From Collinsella aerofaciens (GTDB taxonomy: Bacteria; Actinomycetota; Coriobacteriia; Coriobacteriales; Coriobacteriaceae), in assembly GCA_030826265.1 (NCBI GenBank), contig JAPJOH010000009.1, positions 1 to 64,000 of the forward strand: a stretch of 64,000 bases of DNA, written 5' to 3'. Shown here one piece after another: positions 18,705-25,679 of the stretch. The stretch's first letter is position 1. Each line of letters starts with the position of its first letter. A program made the translations under genes and the position numbers. Below the pieces are notes generated by a model. That model saw only the letters and a list, made by a program, of their open reading frames with translations, was not told the origin of the DNA and did not search any database.

Positions 18705-18975
18705 CGGAAAGTGTGTCCCAGTTTGAGGCGAGATTCCGGGACGGATTTTCCGCTAGCCATTCATTTGGAAACTGCATCCCATTCCGAACGAGGATTCCGG
18801 GATGTACTTTCCGCTTGAGCTGCCATTGGGAAAGCATATCCCACTCTACGGCTCGATTCCGGGTCGCAGTTTCCGCTTGAGGCATCATCCGGAAACTACG
18901 TCCCAGTCTGAGCGCGGATTCCGGGACGTGCTTTCCGCCTGGGCTGCCATCGGGAAAGCGCGTCCCACTCTGCGT
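18705..18975. repeat. 62-bp tandem repeat array
   Basis: Units begin at 18705, 18767, 18829, 18891 and 18953, exactly 62 bp apart, giving 4.4 copies. Each starts GGAAA, followed by a TCCCA block, then ATTCCGGG and TTTCCGC. Within each unit the ends are roughly complementary (GGAAAnTnCnTCCCA against GGGAnGnnnTTTCC), so each could fold as a hairpin. Copies differ at many positions. The array lies between the patatin gene and the tmRNA gene. Open frames across it are artefacts of the repeat. Confidence 0.9.
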
Positions 18976-18998
18976 CACTGAGGCGTTTTCTTTACGCC

Positions 18999-19242
18999 CG
19001 CGCCCTGCACAGAGTTCGATTCTCCGCGGTGCGGGAGGGGATCCGCTGATGCGGCGCATGGCCGGCTGAGATTCGATAAACATCGCATCCGTTTTGAGTC
19101 GAAGTTTTCGCGGAGAATCCGCGTATTTGCTTCGCAAATACGCACCGGCTTCGGCCGCCTGCCGGCGTCCTCGCCCGCTCGCTACAAACGCTCCGCGTTT
19201 GTTTAACGCTCGCGCCCTGCATAGAGTTCGATTCTCCGCGGT
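18999..19242. repeat. 32-bp direct repeats carrying an inverted fragment of the tmRNA T-arm
   Basis: Two 32-bp copies (18999-19030 and 19211-19242, one mismatch) contain AGAGTTCGATTCTCCGCGG. Seventeen bases of this, GAGTTCGATTCTCCGCG, match the 3' T-arm of the neighbouring tmRNA in the opposite orientation. Between them lies a perfect 10-bp hairpin, GCGTATTTGC/GCAAATACGC (19121-19143). Confidence 0.75.
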
Positions 19243-19254
19243 ATCTGTAAGTAA

Positions 19255-19289
19255 TAAAAAAGCAGGTAGAGACACTTCTCTACCTGCCT
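19255..19289 (-). terminator. Rho-independent terminator of ssrA
   Basis: On the minus strand AGGCAGGTAGAGA pairs with TCTCTACCTGCT and runs into TTTTTTATTA, just after the tmRNA 3' CCA. Confidence 0.9.
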
Positions 19290-19297
19290 GTTACTTA

Positions 19298-19661
19298 TGG
19301 TGGAGGCGCGGAGAATCGAACTCCGGTCCACGAAAGCCCCCTGATTGGCATCTCCAAGCTCAGTCGCTGGTTTAGTCTCGGACGCTTTGCGCGCAGCGAC
19401 ACGCTCGCGGCATCCCAACCGGTTCGGTCTTAGCCCGCGCCATACCGATTACGTGCGCGGGAGCATTCCCCTAACATGACGTCGCGCCGGTGTCGGGGAA
19501 ATCACCGGGTTGACGCGCCGCTATAAACTAAGCAGCGAGAGCCATAGGCTCAAAAGAAGAGTTGTTGTCAATTCAATTTGACGGTACCCCTGTTTAACGA
19601 GGCGAGGAGACCTCGGCTTGCTTCCTCTCTCAGAGCTATCGTGTCGAAACCAGTCGCCCCC
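19298..19661 (-). ncRNA. ssrA: Transfer-messenger RNA (tmRNA)
   Basis: Rescues stalled ribosomes by trans-translation with SmpB. The 5' end on the minus strand reads GGGGGCGACTGGTTTCGACA, the canonical tmRNA start, and can pair with the 3' acceptor strand CGCCTCC-A-CCA. The T-arm GGAGTTCGATTCTCC lies just before the encoded CCA. The tag frame can be read near 19520-19560: codons for DNNSSFEPMALAA then TAG, ending with the usual ALAA degradation signal. I could not find a GCA resume codon before it, so GAC is the likely resume codon (inference). Length is 364 nt. Confidence 0.95.
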
Positions 19662-19898
19662 GAATGTTGGGAAAGTCTGGATGGCATTGGGCACGAGCGC
19701 CCAACACCCGTCGACTTTTCAAGGAACATGCAGGGCGAGCCCCGCTTGTGGAGTGTTATCTTACCACGTTCTGAAAGCGGACAGCTGTTCTATGCACGAG
19801 CTGTGAAGACCCCAATGTGCGCCGCACTTCGCACTTTTGCTACCGATCGCGTCACGTATATTTTCGCCAAGCAAAATTGACCCGTCGAAAGGACCGTT

Positions 19899-20333
19899 AT
19901 GGATACCAAGCAGCAACTTGTCAATGCCCTCGCAGGCCTGGGCTCAACCATTACCGAAGCTATGGATGTCATCGAAGGCTTTGTCCCCTGCGGACATCCC
20001 GCCCTCACGGTTTCGAACGCCCTTGTTGCGCTGGACGCTGACGATGATGCAGCTCTCGCCCAGCAGCTTGAGACCGTCGAGGGCTTTATCGACCACGTGA
20101 GCGAAAACCGCGGCGTGACCGCCTACCACGGCGTCGAGGTCGAGCTCGCGGGTCCCAAAGCCGATCTGCTCGCAGCAATCCGCGAGGTAGGCGCCCTTAT
20201 GCAGACCGCAGGCGTCAAAAACACCCAGGTCAACGAGTGGGTCTACCGCAGCCTGGCAGCACTCGACAGCTCCGACGAAAAGGCAGCCGAGCAGCTCGCA
20301 GAAAGTCCCGCCATTAAGGCCGAGCTTTTGTAA
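19899..20333 (+). CDS. Hypothetical helical protein, 144 aa
   Basis: I do not recognise this gene. It encodes a 144-residue acidic, Ala/Leu/Glu-rich protein that looks all-helical, with no signal peptide, membrane segment or motif. AAAGGAC five bases before the ATG and GC-rich third positions support it as real. One rightward gene in a leftward region, followed by a hairpin; it is not obviously in an operon. Upstream lie the tmRNA gene and its promoter on the other strand. Confidence 0.7.
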   Translation: MDTKQQLVNALAGLGSTITEAMDVIEGFVPCGHPALTVSNALVALDADDDAALAQQLETVEGFIDHVSENRGVTAYHGVEVELAGPKADLLAAIREVGALMQTAGVKNTQVNEWVYRSLAALDSSDEKAAEQLAESPAIKAELL

Positions 20334-20342
20334 ATAGCAGAC

Positions 20343-20379
20343 GCGGGCCCCTTGGCGCATCGTCGTCCAAGAGGCCCGC
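20343..20379. terminator. Bidirectional hairpin between convergent genes
   Basis: GCGGGCCCCTTGG (20343-20355) pairs with CCAAGAGGCCCGC (20367-20379), one mismatch. It separates the rightward hypothetical gene from the leftward PIN-domain gene. No strong U-run follows on either strand. Confidence 0.6.
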
Positions 20380-20391
20380 AAACAGTTCGCG

Positions 20392-20907
20392 TCAACCGAT
20401 AGCCGCGCCGCCACGTTCGGTCAAAGCCAGAATTGGCATCATTTGGCGCGGGGTCTTTGCTGCAAGATCGGCATGTTCGAGCAGCTTGCGATCGTTAGTT
20501 ACCAAGTAATCAACCTGGGCGCGTTTGCATGCGGCGAGTACCAAGTTGTCCTCGTAATCGCGATGGAGCGTCAGATATTTGTCGGCTAGCCACAGATCGG
20601 ATGCATCAGCGCCCACGGCCGTGGCGTTTTCGGTCATGTTCCGAACAAACGCCAGCGTCGCATCGCCAATTGCACGGGCAGATGCCTCGTCGAGCGCTCC
20701 CCCGCTGGCAAGAACGCTGCGCTTCAGTTCGTGTTGGACAACGTACAGCACGTCCTTGGCGATATGCACCGGAAAGAACAGCAATGCCCCCGCCTCCGTC
20801 GCCTGCCCAATAAACGCGCGTGCGGCAAGCGACTCGGCATGGTCGGCGCAAAACGAATCGACCCATACGTTGGCATCCACCATTATTTTGAGGGGAGCCC
20901 CGCTCAC
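20392..20907 (-). CDS. PIN-domain protein, probable VapC-type toxin
   Basis: A 171-residue protein starting the PIN fold with MVDANVWVDSF (catalytic Asp in the first strand) and ending with a DYEDNLVLAACK...YLVTNDRKLL block that supplies the other acidic residues of PIN ribonucleases. The GTG at 20907 overlaps the upstream antitoxin stop (GTGA) and has AGGGGATG upstream; an ATG at 20883 is a possible alternative. The coupling and gene order (antitoxin then toxin) support a type II toxin-antitoxin pair whose toxin would cleave RNA. Confidence 0.85.
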   Translation of the reverse strand: MSGAPLKIMVDANVWVDSFCADHAESLAARAFIGQATEAGALLFFPVHIAKDVLYVVQHELKRSVLASGGALDEASARAIGDATLAFVRNMTENATAVGADASDLWLADKYLTLHRDYEDNLVLAACKRAQVDYLVTNDRKLLEHADLAAKTPRQMMPILALTERGGAAIG

Positions 20908-21257
20908 AGGATCATCCCCTTTTGGCGATAGCGCTCGTCCATGGCTTCGGAATAGATTGTGTCCCAATCGCGATCGTCGGATACAGGCGACGCAGCGATG
21001 CCCATATCTGCATAAAGCCGGTCTGCCACTGCCCACGACGCGGCGAACGGAGTATCGGGCGCGACGGCCTGCTGCCGGTCGTCGACGGCCGCAAGCACTT
21101 CCTCGCACTGCCCGCCACCCTGCGCGACCTTGGCCACCACCTTTTTGATGAGCTCGGGCAGCGACCCGCCCGAAAGCCGCAGCGCCTCCTCGGCACGGTT
21201 CTTGACCTGGCGATCCACGCGAACGTTCACCTGCGCCATGCCGCTAACAGCACCCAC
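20904..21257 (-). CDS. RelB/DinJ-like antitoxin (ribbon-helix-helix type)
   Basis: A 117-residue protein whose N-terminus, AQVNVRVDRQVKNRAEEAL, resembles the ribbon-helix-helix strand and helix of RelB/DinJ antitoxins; the C-terminal half would wrap the toxin. I chose the GTG at 21257 because GAAGGGAG lies 10 bases upstream; an ATG at 21239 is an alternative and fits the family start better. A perfect palindrome overlaps the predicted transcription start, fitting autorepression. Pairing of a RelB-like antitoxin with a PIN toxin is a mixed combination, which also occurs elsewhere. Confidence 0.8.
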   Translation of the reverse strand: MGAVSGMAQVNVRVDRQVKNRAEEALRLSGGSLPELIKKVVAKVAQGGGQCEEVLAAVDDRQQAVAPDTPFAASWAVADRLYADMGIAASPVSDDRDWDTIYSEAMDERYRQKGMIL

Positions 21258-21277
21258 GTCGATCCCGCTCCCTTCAA

Positions 21278-21326
21278 TTGCTAGCCATGCTAGCAACACT
21301 ATATCGAGAAGCTAACAAATGGTCAA
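21278..21326 (-). promoter_or_regulatory. Promoter and palindromic operator of the toxin-antitoxin operon
   Basis: On the minus strand TTGACC (21326-21321), a 17-bp spacer and TATAGT (21303-21298) make a near-consensus promoter. Directly downstream the palindrome TTGCTAGC-nnn-GCTAGCAA (21278-21296) covers the expected start site, as expected for an autorepressing antitoxin operator. Confidence 0.8.
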
Positions 21327-21400
21327 ATGCAAAAGGCCTGCGCCCGGACGACACCGATGCCGTCTGGGCGCAGGCCAGATAACGTGCGCGAACACGTCTG

Positions 21401-23476
21401 CTAGCGCAGGTAAGCCTTCGCGTTGCCCAGGCTGTAGGCAATCGTCGAGCCGTTGTGCAGCAGTGACGACGTCTGCGGAGTGATCATGCCGGTAATACCC
21501 AATGCCAACAGCGCCGAGTTGGTGAGCATCACCTTGGAATACGAACTCGACAGACGGTCGATAAGCCCCTGACTCATGCGGCGCAGGCGCACGATTGCGG
21601 CCAGATCTGTATCGGTCAGGATGATATCGGCGACCTCCTTGGCGATGTCGCTTCCACCGCCCATGGCCAGACCCACATCGGCCAGACCCAGCGCCGGTGA
21701 GTCGTTGACGCCGTCGCCCACCATGGCAACGTGGCGCCCCTCGCCCTTAATGCGCTCCACATACGCGTACTTGTCCTCGGGCAGCAGCTCGGCCTTAAAC
21801 TCGTCGACACCTGCCTCGCGAGCAATGCGCTCGGCCGTGCGCTCCGAGTCGCCCGTGAGCATGACCACGTGCTTAACGCCCAACGCGTGCAAGTCGGCGA
21901 TGGCCTCGCGGACCCCGGGCTTAAGCGGGTCCTCGATACCGAGCACGCCCACAACGGTGCCATCGACCGCCAGATACAGCGGCGACAGGCCCTGCATCTG
22001 GAGCTCGATTTGCTCCTTAATGTCGAACTCGAGCTGCGCGCCCTCATCCTCGAATACAAAGTGCGCAGAACCGATGATGGCGCGACGCCCTTCAATGGAC
22101 GAAGCGATGCCGTGCGCCACGATGTACTCGACCGCAGCGTGACGCTCGCGGTGCTCGAGCCCGCGCTCGCGTGCCGCATTGACCACGGCGCGCGCCACCG
22201 GATGCGGGAAATGCTCCTCCAAGCAAGCGGAAAGGCGCAGGATCTCGTCCTCGCTCCAGCCATCGGTCGTGAGCACGCAAGCTAGACGCGGCTGGGCCTC
22301 GGTCAGCGTACCGGTCTTATCAAACACAATGGTGTCGGCCTTGGCAAACGACTCAAAGTACTTCGCACCCTTGACCATGACGCCCATCTTGGCGGCATCG
22401 CTCATGGCGGTCATGACGGCGACGGAACCCGTGAGCTTGAGTGCGCACGAGTAGTCGACCATCAGCGCCGCTGAGGTCTTGATGAGGCTACGTGTGGTAA
22501 GTGCAACCAGGCCCGCGAGCAGGAAGTTCCACGGGACGATCTTGTTGGCGAGGTCCTCCATATGCGACTGGCCCTCGGACTTGAGCGAGTCGGCCGTCTG
22601 CACGAGCGAGACGATCGAGCGGAGCTTGGTCTGAGCCGTGTTGGCGCGCACGCGCACCAAGATGCTGCCATCTTCCACGACGGTACCGGCGAACACGTCG
22701 TCGCCCACGCTGCGCTCGACGGCCAGCGGCTCGCCCGTCAGGGTCGCCTGGTTGACCATAGCGCTCCCCTGCTCGACCACGCCGTCGATGCAGATAGACA
22801 CGCCGGTGCGCACGGCGACCAGATCGCCGGGCTCAAGCTCGGTCGCGGCAACGCTTACCTCGGTGTCGCCGACGACCTTTTGCGCCTTGTCGGGCACATC
22901 GAGCAGCGAGTTGATGAGCTCGTTTTCGCTCATGGCGCGGGTGTAGTCCTCGAGCAGCTCGCCCACGTTGAGCAGGAACATTGTCTGGCCCGCGGTATCG
23001 ACATCACGCTTGACGAACGAAATGCCGATGGCCGAAGCGTCGAGCACGGGAACGGTCAGGCGCGGCTGCGCCAGCTCATGAAGGGCAGCGCGCAAAAATG
23101 CCATGTAACCGGCCACGACAAACACCGCACGCAGCGGCGTAGGCAAGAACCAGCGACGTGCGTAATGGGCACCGACGAGTGTCGCCAGGTCCATAACGAG
23201 TTTGTGCTTGCGCGGCTCGAGTTGCATCACGTAGCCCGACTTGGCATCGGCGATAGCTTGAGCATCGAGCGCGCCCAAGGCGTCGAGCACGCTTGCGCGG
23301 CGCGGCTCGTCGTACTCCAGCGCCATCTGGCCAATACGGCCATACACGCGCACCTTGTGCACGCCGTCGATATCGCCGCTGAGCTTAAGAAGTGCATCGA
23401 GATCGCTCTCTGGCACAGGACCCGCCAATTGAAGACGGGTCCTGCCGGGGATCTCGCTAATAATCGAGAATCTCAT
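21401..23476 (-). CDS. Heavy-metal-type P1B ATPase with altered CPC motif
   Basis: A 691-residue membrane ATPase. It keeps the P-type machinery: TGEP (248-251, actuator), DKTGT with phosphoacceptor D386, an HP dipeptide (425-426) typical of P1B pumps, and GDGVND near the end of the nucleotide-binding region. The membrane motif that is CPC, SPC or CPH in most P1B ATPases is here S343-C344-A345 (DYSCALKL), so the metal is uncertain. The N-terminal 80 residues look like a ferredoxin-fold domain without a CxxC. A small glycine-rich membrane-anchor protein precedes it by 18 bp; the pair recurs in gut Gram-positives (recollection, not checked). The ATG has only a weak ribosome-binding site, suggesting coupling to the upstream gene. 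Confidence 0.88.
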   Translation of the reverse strand: MRFSIISEIPGRTRLQLAGPVPESDLDALLKLSGDIDGVHKVRVYGRIGQMALEYDEPRRASVLDALGALDAQAIADAKSGYVMQLEPRKHKLVMDLATLVGAHYARRWFLPTPLRAVFVVAGYMAFLRAALHELAQPRLTVPVLDASAIGISFVKRDVDTAGQTMFLLNVGELLEDYTRAMSENELINSLLDVPDKAQKVVGDTEVSVAATELEPGDLVAVRTGVSICIDGVVEQGSAMVNQATLTGEPLAVERSVGDDVFAGTVVEDGSILVRVRANTAQTKLRSIVSLVQTADSLKSEGQSHMEDLANKIVPWNFLLAGLVALTTRSLIKTSAALMVDYSCALKLTGSVAVMTAMSDAAKMGVMVKGAKYFESFAKADTIVFDKTGTLTEAQPRLACVLTTDGWSEDEILRLSACLEEHFPHPVARAVVNAARERGLEHRERHAAVEYIVAHGIASSIEGRRAIIGSAHFVFEDEGAQLEFDIKEQIELQMQGLSPLYLAVDGTVVGVLGIEDPLKPGVREAIADLHALGVKHVVMLTGDSERTAERIAREAGVDEFKAELLPEDKYAYVERIKGEGRHVAMVGDGVNDSPALGLADVGLAMGGGSDIAKEVADIILTDTDLAAIVRLRRMSQGLIDRLSSSYSKVMLTNSALLALGITGMITPQTSSLLHNGSTIAYSLGNAKAYLR

Positions 23477-23494
23477 AGTTTGTGCCTGGGAGCG

Positions 23495-23740
23495 TTACTC
23501 GGCTGCCTCATCAGCAGCGGCCTCGCTCTGGGTGATGTAGGCCGCCTCGGCAACCATGTCGTCGACATTAGCCTTGGCCTGCTCAACCATGTCCTGGTAG
23601 CCGTTCTTAATGCGCATGCCGCACGCAATGCCCTGCACGCAGGCGTTCTTGACCGGAGCGCTGGTAAGCAGCTTGATGCCGGCCGTGCCAAGCAGAAAAC
23701 CGCCACCGACAAGCAGGGTGTTAAACGTCGACTTCTTCAT
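23495..23740 (-). CDS. Small membrane-anchored protein preceding the P-type ATPase (DUF6110-like)
   Basis: An 81-residue protein: a basic start, then a glycine-rich hydrophobic segment (LLVGGGFLLGTAGIKLL, about 9-25), then a helical charged tail rich in Ala/Glu. The body resembles proteins I recall as DUF6110, found next to heavy-metal P-type ATPases; the name is from memory. AGGGAG precedes the ATG. The gene ends 18 bp before the ATPase start, so the two are very likely co-transcribed and the small protein may be a metal chaperone or pump subunit (inference). Confidence 0.75.
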   Translation of the reverse strand: MKKSTFNTLLVGGGFLLGTAGIKLLTSAPVKNACVQGIACGMRIKNGYQDMVEQAKANVDDMVAEAAYITQSEAAADEAAE

Positions 23741-23784
23741 GTTGCTTCTCCCTTTTGCCGCATTGGACGCGGCACGGTGCCTCA

Positions 23785-23860
23785 GCACCCGAGTAAATAA
23801 GTTTGCTCGGGCACACTTTTGAGACTAGTTTAGTATAATTATTTGGTCAACAACGGCTAA
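23785..23860 (-). promoter_or_regulatory. Promoter and leader hairpin of the P-type ATPase operon
   Basis: On the minus strand TTAGCC (23860-23855), 17 bp, then TATACT (23837-23832). The -35 is weak and the -10 good, in an AT-rich patch. A CCCGAG/CTCGGG hairpin (23788-23811) lies in the leader before the ribosome-binding site. Confidence 0.4.
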
Positions 23861-23888
23861 CTTTTTGGAAACTATGGGGGTGAACTCA

Positions 23889-23919
23889 ATATGACAAAGG
23901 GACTGTCCCTTTGTCATAT
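23889..23919. repeat. Palindrome of the ACAAAGG-CTGTCC-CCTTTGT family
   Basis: ATATGACAAAGGGA and TCCCTTTGTCATAT pair perfectly over 14 bp with a 3-nt loop, 2 bp after the stop codon of the ABC gene. The core AAAGGGACTGTCCCTTT relates it to the longer hairpins at 42166, 43113, 44688 and 60669. Confidence 0.85.
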
Positions 23920-23921
23920 TC

Positions 23922-25679
23922 CTACAGCTGCCAGTCCGCCGCCTCCTTTTGCAGCGCAACCATGCGGGCGAATTCTCCACCTGCCGCCTTGAGCTGCGCC
24001 GGGGTGCCCTGTTCGGCAACCACTCCATTCTTGAGCACAACGATTTTGTCGGCATTTTCCACCGTACGCATACGGTGGGCAATAACGATAACCGTCTTAC
24101 CTGCAAGCAGACGGGAGAGTGCCTGTTGCACCACGGTCTCGTTCTCCACATCCAAGCTTGCCGTCGCCTCGTCCAACAGCACGATAGGCGCGTCTTTGAG
24201 CAGTGCGCGGGCGATGGAGATGCGCTGGCGCTCGCCGCCGGAGAGTTTGGAGCCGTTCTCTCCAATCATAGTGTCATAGCCCTGCGGCATGCGGTTCACG
24301 AACTCGTCACAGTTGGCGGCACGCGCGGCTGCAAGCACTTCCTCATCGGTGGCATCACGACGCCCGAGGCGGATGTTTCCCATCACCGTGTCGTCAAAGA
24401 GCAGCACGTCTTGGAACACAATGGCGTAGTCGCGCAGCAGCACCTCGGGATCCACGCCCGCAACATCCACACCGCCCACGGCAACCTTGCCCGCAGTGGC
24501 ATCCCAAAAGCGCGCGGCCAGGCGGCTCACCGTAGACTTACCGGAACCCGAAGGACCGACCAGCGCCGTGACCTCGCCTTCCTTGGCGGTAAAGCTCACA
24601 TCGGTAAGAACTTTCTCGCCGGCGCGTCCGTCCTCGCCCGCACCATAGCCAAATACCACGTGATCGAACACCACATCGTGGCCCGCAGGCTTAAAGTTCT
24701 CGCTGCCCCGCGCCACAGGCTCTTCCATGATGGAACGCATACGCTTGGCAGACGACTCGGCGGCAAACAGCTCGGACATTAACATTAATGCCTGGTCAAA
24801 GGGCGCATAGATACGGCTCACCATAAGCAGGAAGGCAAACAACACCAAAAAGTCGACCTGCCCGGAGGCGACCATCGCGGCGCCCGTGACCAGCGTGGTG
24901 GCAATGCCCAGACGCAGGATGGCAAAGGCGGAGTTGACCAAAAGCCCGTTAACGAGCTCGCCCTTGGTGGTCTCGCGCTCCTCGGCATCGATCACGGCGT
25001 TGAGTCCCTCAAGATAATGGGCCTCCTGGTTGGTGGCGCGAATCTCGCGAACGCAGTCGAGCGTCTCTTGAATAGCCTCGGTAACCTTGACCTTCTCGGC
25101 GCGCACGCGATCAAACACCGGAGTCATGGGGCCGCGTGTTAGATACAACACGGCAAAGGCCACGGGAACGCTCCAAAACGCCGCAATCGCCAGCTGCCAG
25201 CAAAAGAACAGCGATGCCACGAAGACAATGGCGCTTGCGATGATGGCACCCCAAAGCTCTCCCAGCACGTGGCTGTAGGCGTGCTCCATGGCCTGGACGT
25301 CGCCCATGATGGTCTCGGTTAAATCGGCCAGATCACGACGACCAAAAAACGACAGCGGCAGTTTGCGCAAGCGCTCGGCAATCTCCATACGCTGCTTGCC
25401 GCACTCCTCGTAAAAGATGCAGTAGGTGTAGTAATACTGCTGCCAGTTAGAGGCAAAGAGCATCACGAAAAAGACCAGGAGGCCGCCCACGATCGGCAGG
25501 GCATCCGGCAGGTCAGCCCCGCTGACGAGATGCTCGACAAAGCCGGCCATAACCAGGAATAAAAAGCCCATGCCGGCCATGGTGATGAGATTGGTGAGCG
25601 TGGTCCAGAAAATGCCGCGTTTTACGCCGGCGACGCCTTTATCGGATAGGAAATACTTCTTTTGGAATGAGGCGAACAT
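23922..25679 (-). CDS. ABC transporter, fused permease-ATPase (second of pair)
   Basis: A 585-residue half-transporter of the exporter fold: six transmembrane helices in the first 320 residues, then a nucleotide-binding domain with GPSGSGKST Walker A, LSGGERQR signature and a DEATASLD Walker B region. It starts directly at the stop of the preceding ABC gene (TAAATG). Two such half-transporters beside an AraC regulator recall YbtPQ/IrtAB siderophore importers, which use the exporter fold. That functional reading is inference; drug or peptide export is an alternative. Confidence 0.88.
   Translation of the reverse strand: MFASFQKKYFLSDKGVAGVKRGIFWTTLTNLITMAGMGFLFLVMAGFVEHLVSGADLPDALPIVGGLLVFFVMLFASNWQQYYYTYCIFYEECGKQRMEIAERLRKLPLSFFGRRDLADLTETIMGDVQAMEHAYSHVLGELWGAIIASAIVFVASLFFCWQLAIAAFWSVPVAFAVLYLTRGPMTPVFDRVRAEKVKVTEAIQETLDCVREIRATNQEAHYLEGLNAVIDAEERETTKGELVNGLLVNSAFAILRLGIATTLVTGAAMVASGQVDFLVLFAFLLMVSRIYAPFDQALMLMSELFAAESSAKRMRSIMEEPVARGSENFKPAGHDVVFDHVVFGYGAGEDGRAGEKVLTDVSFTAKEGEVTALVGPSGSGKSTVSRLAARFWDATAGKVAVGGVDVAGVDPEVLLRDYAIVFQDVLLFDDTVMGNIRLGRRDATDEEVLAAARAANCDEFVNRMPQGYDTMIGENGSKLSGGERQRISIARALLKDAPIVLLDEATASLDVENETVVQQALSRLLAGKTVIVIAHRMRTVENADKIVVLKNGVVAEQGTPAQLKAAGGEFARMVALQKEAADWQL

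Noticed and set aside
18705..18975. CRISPR array
   Set aside because: Whole units vary together; there are no constant repeats with unique spacers and no cas genes in the window.
18652..19275. A 207-codon leftward open frame across the tandem repeats
   Set aside because: The translation simply reads the 62-bp and 32-bp repeats; no ribosome-binding site or protein-like composition supports it.
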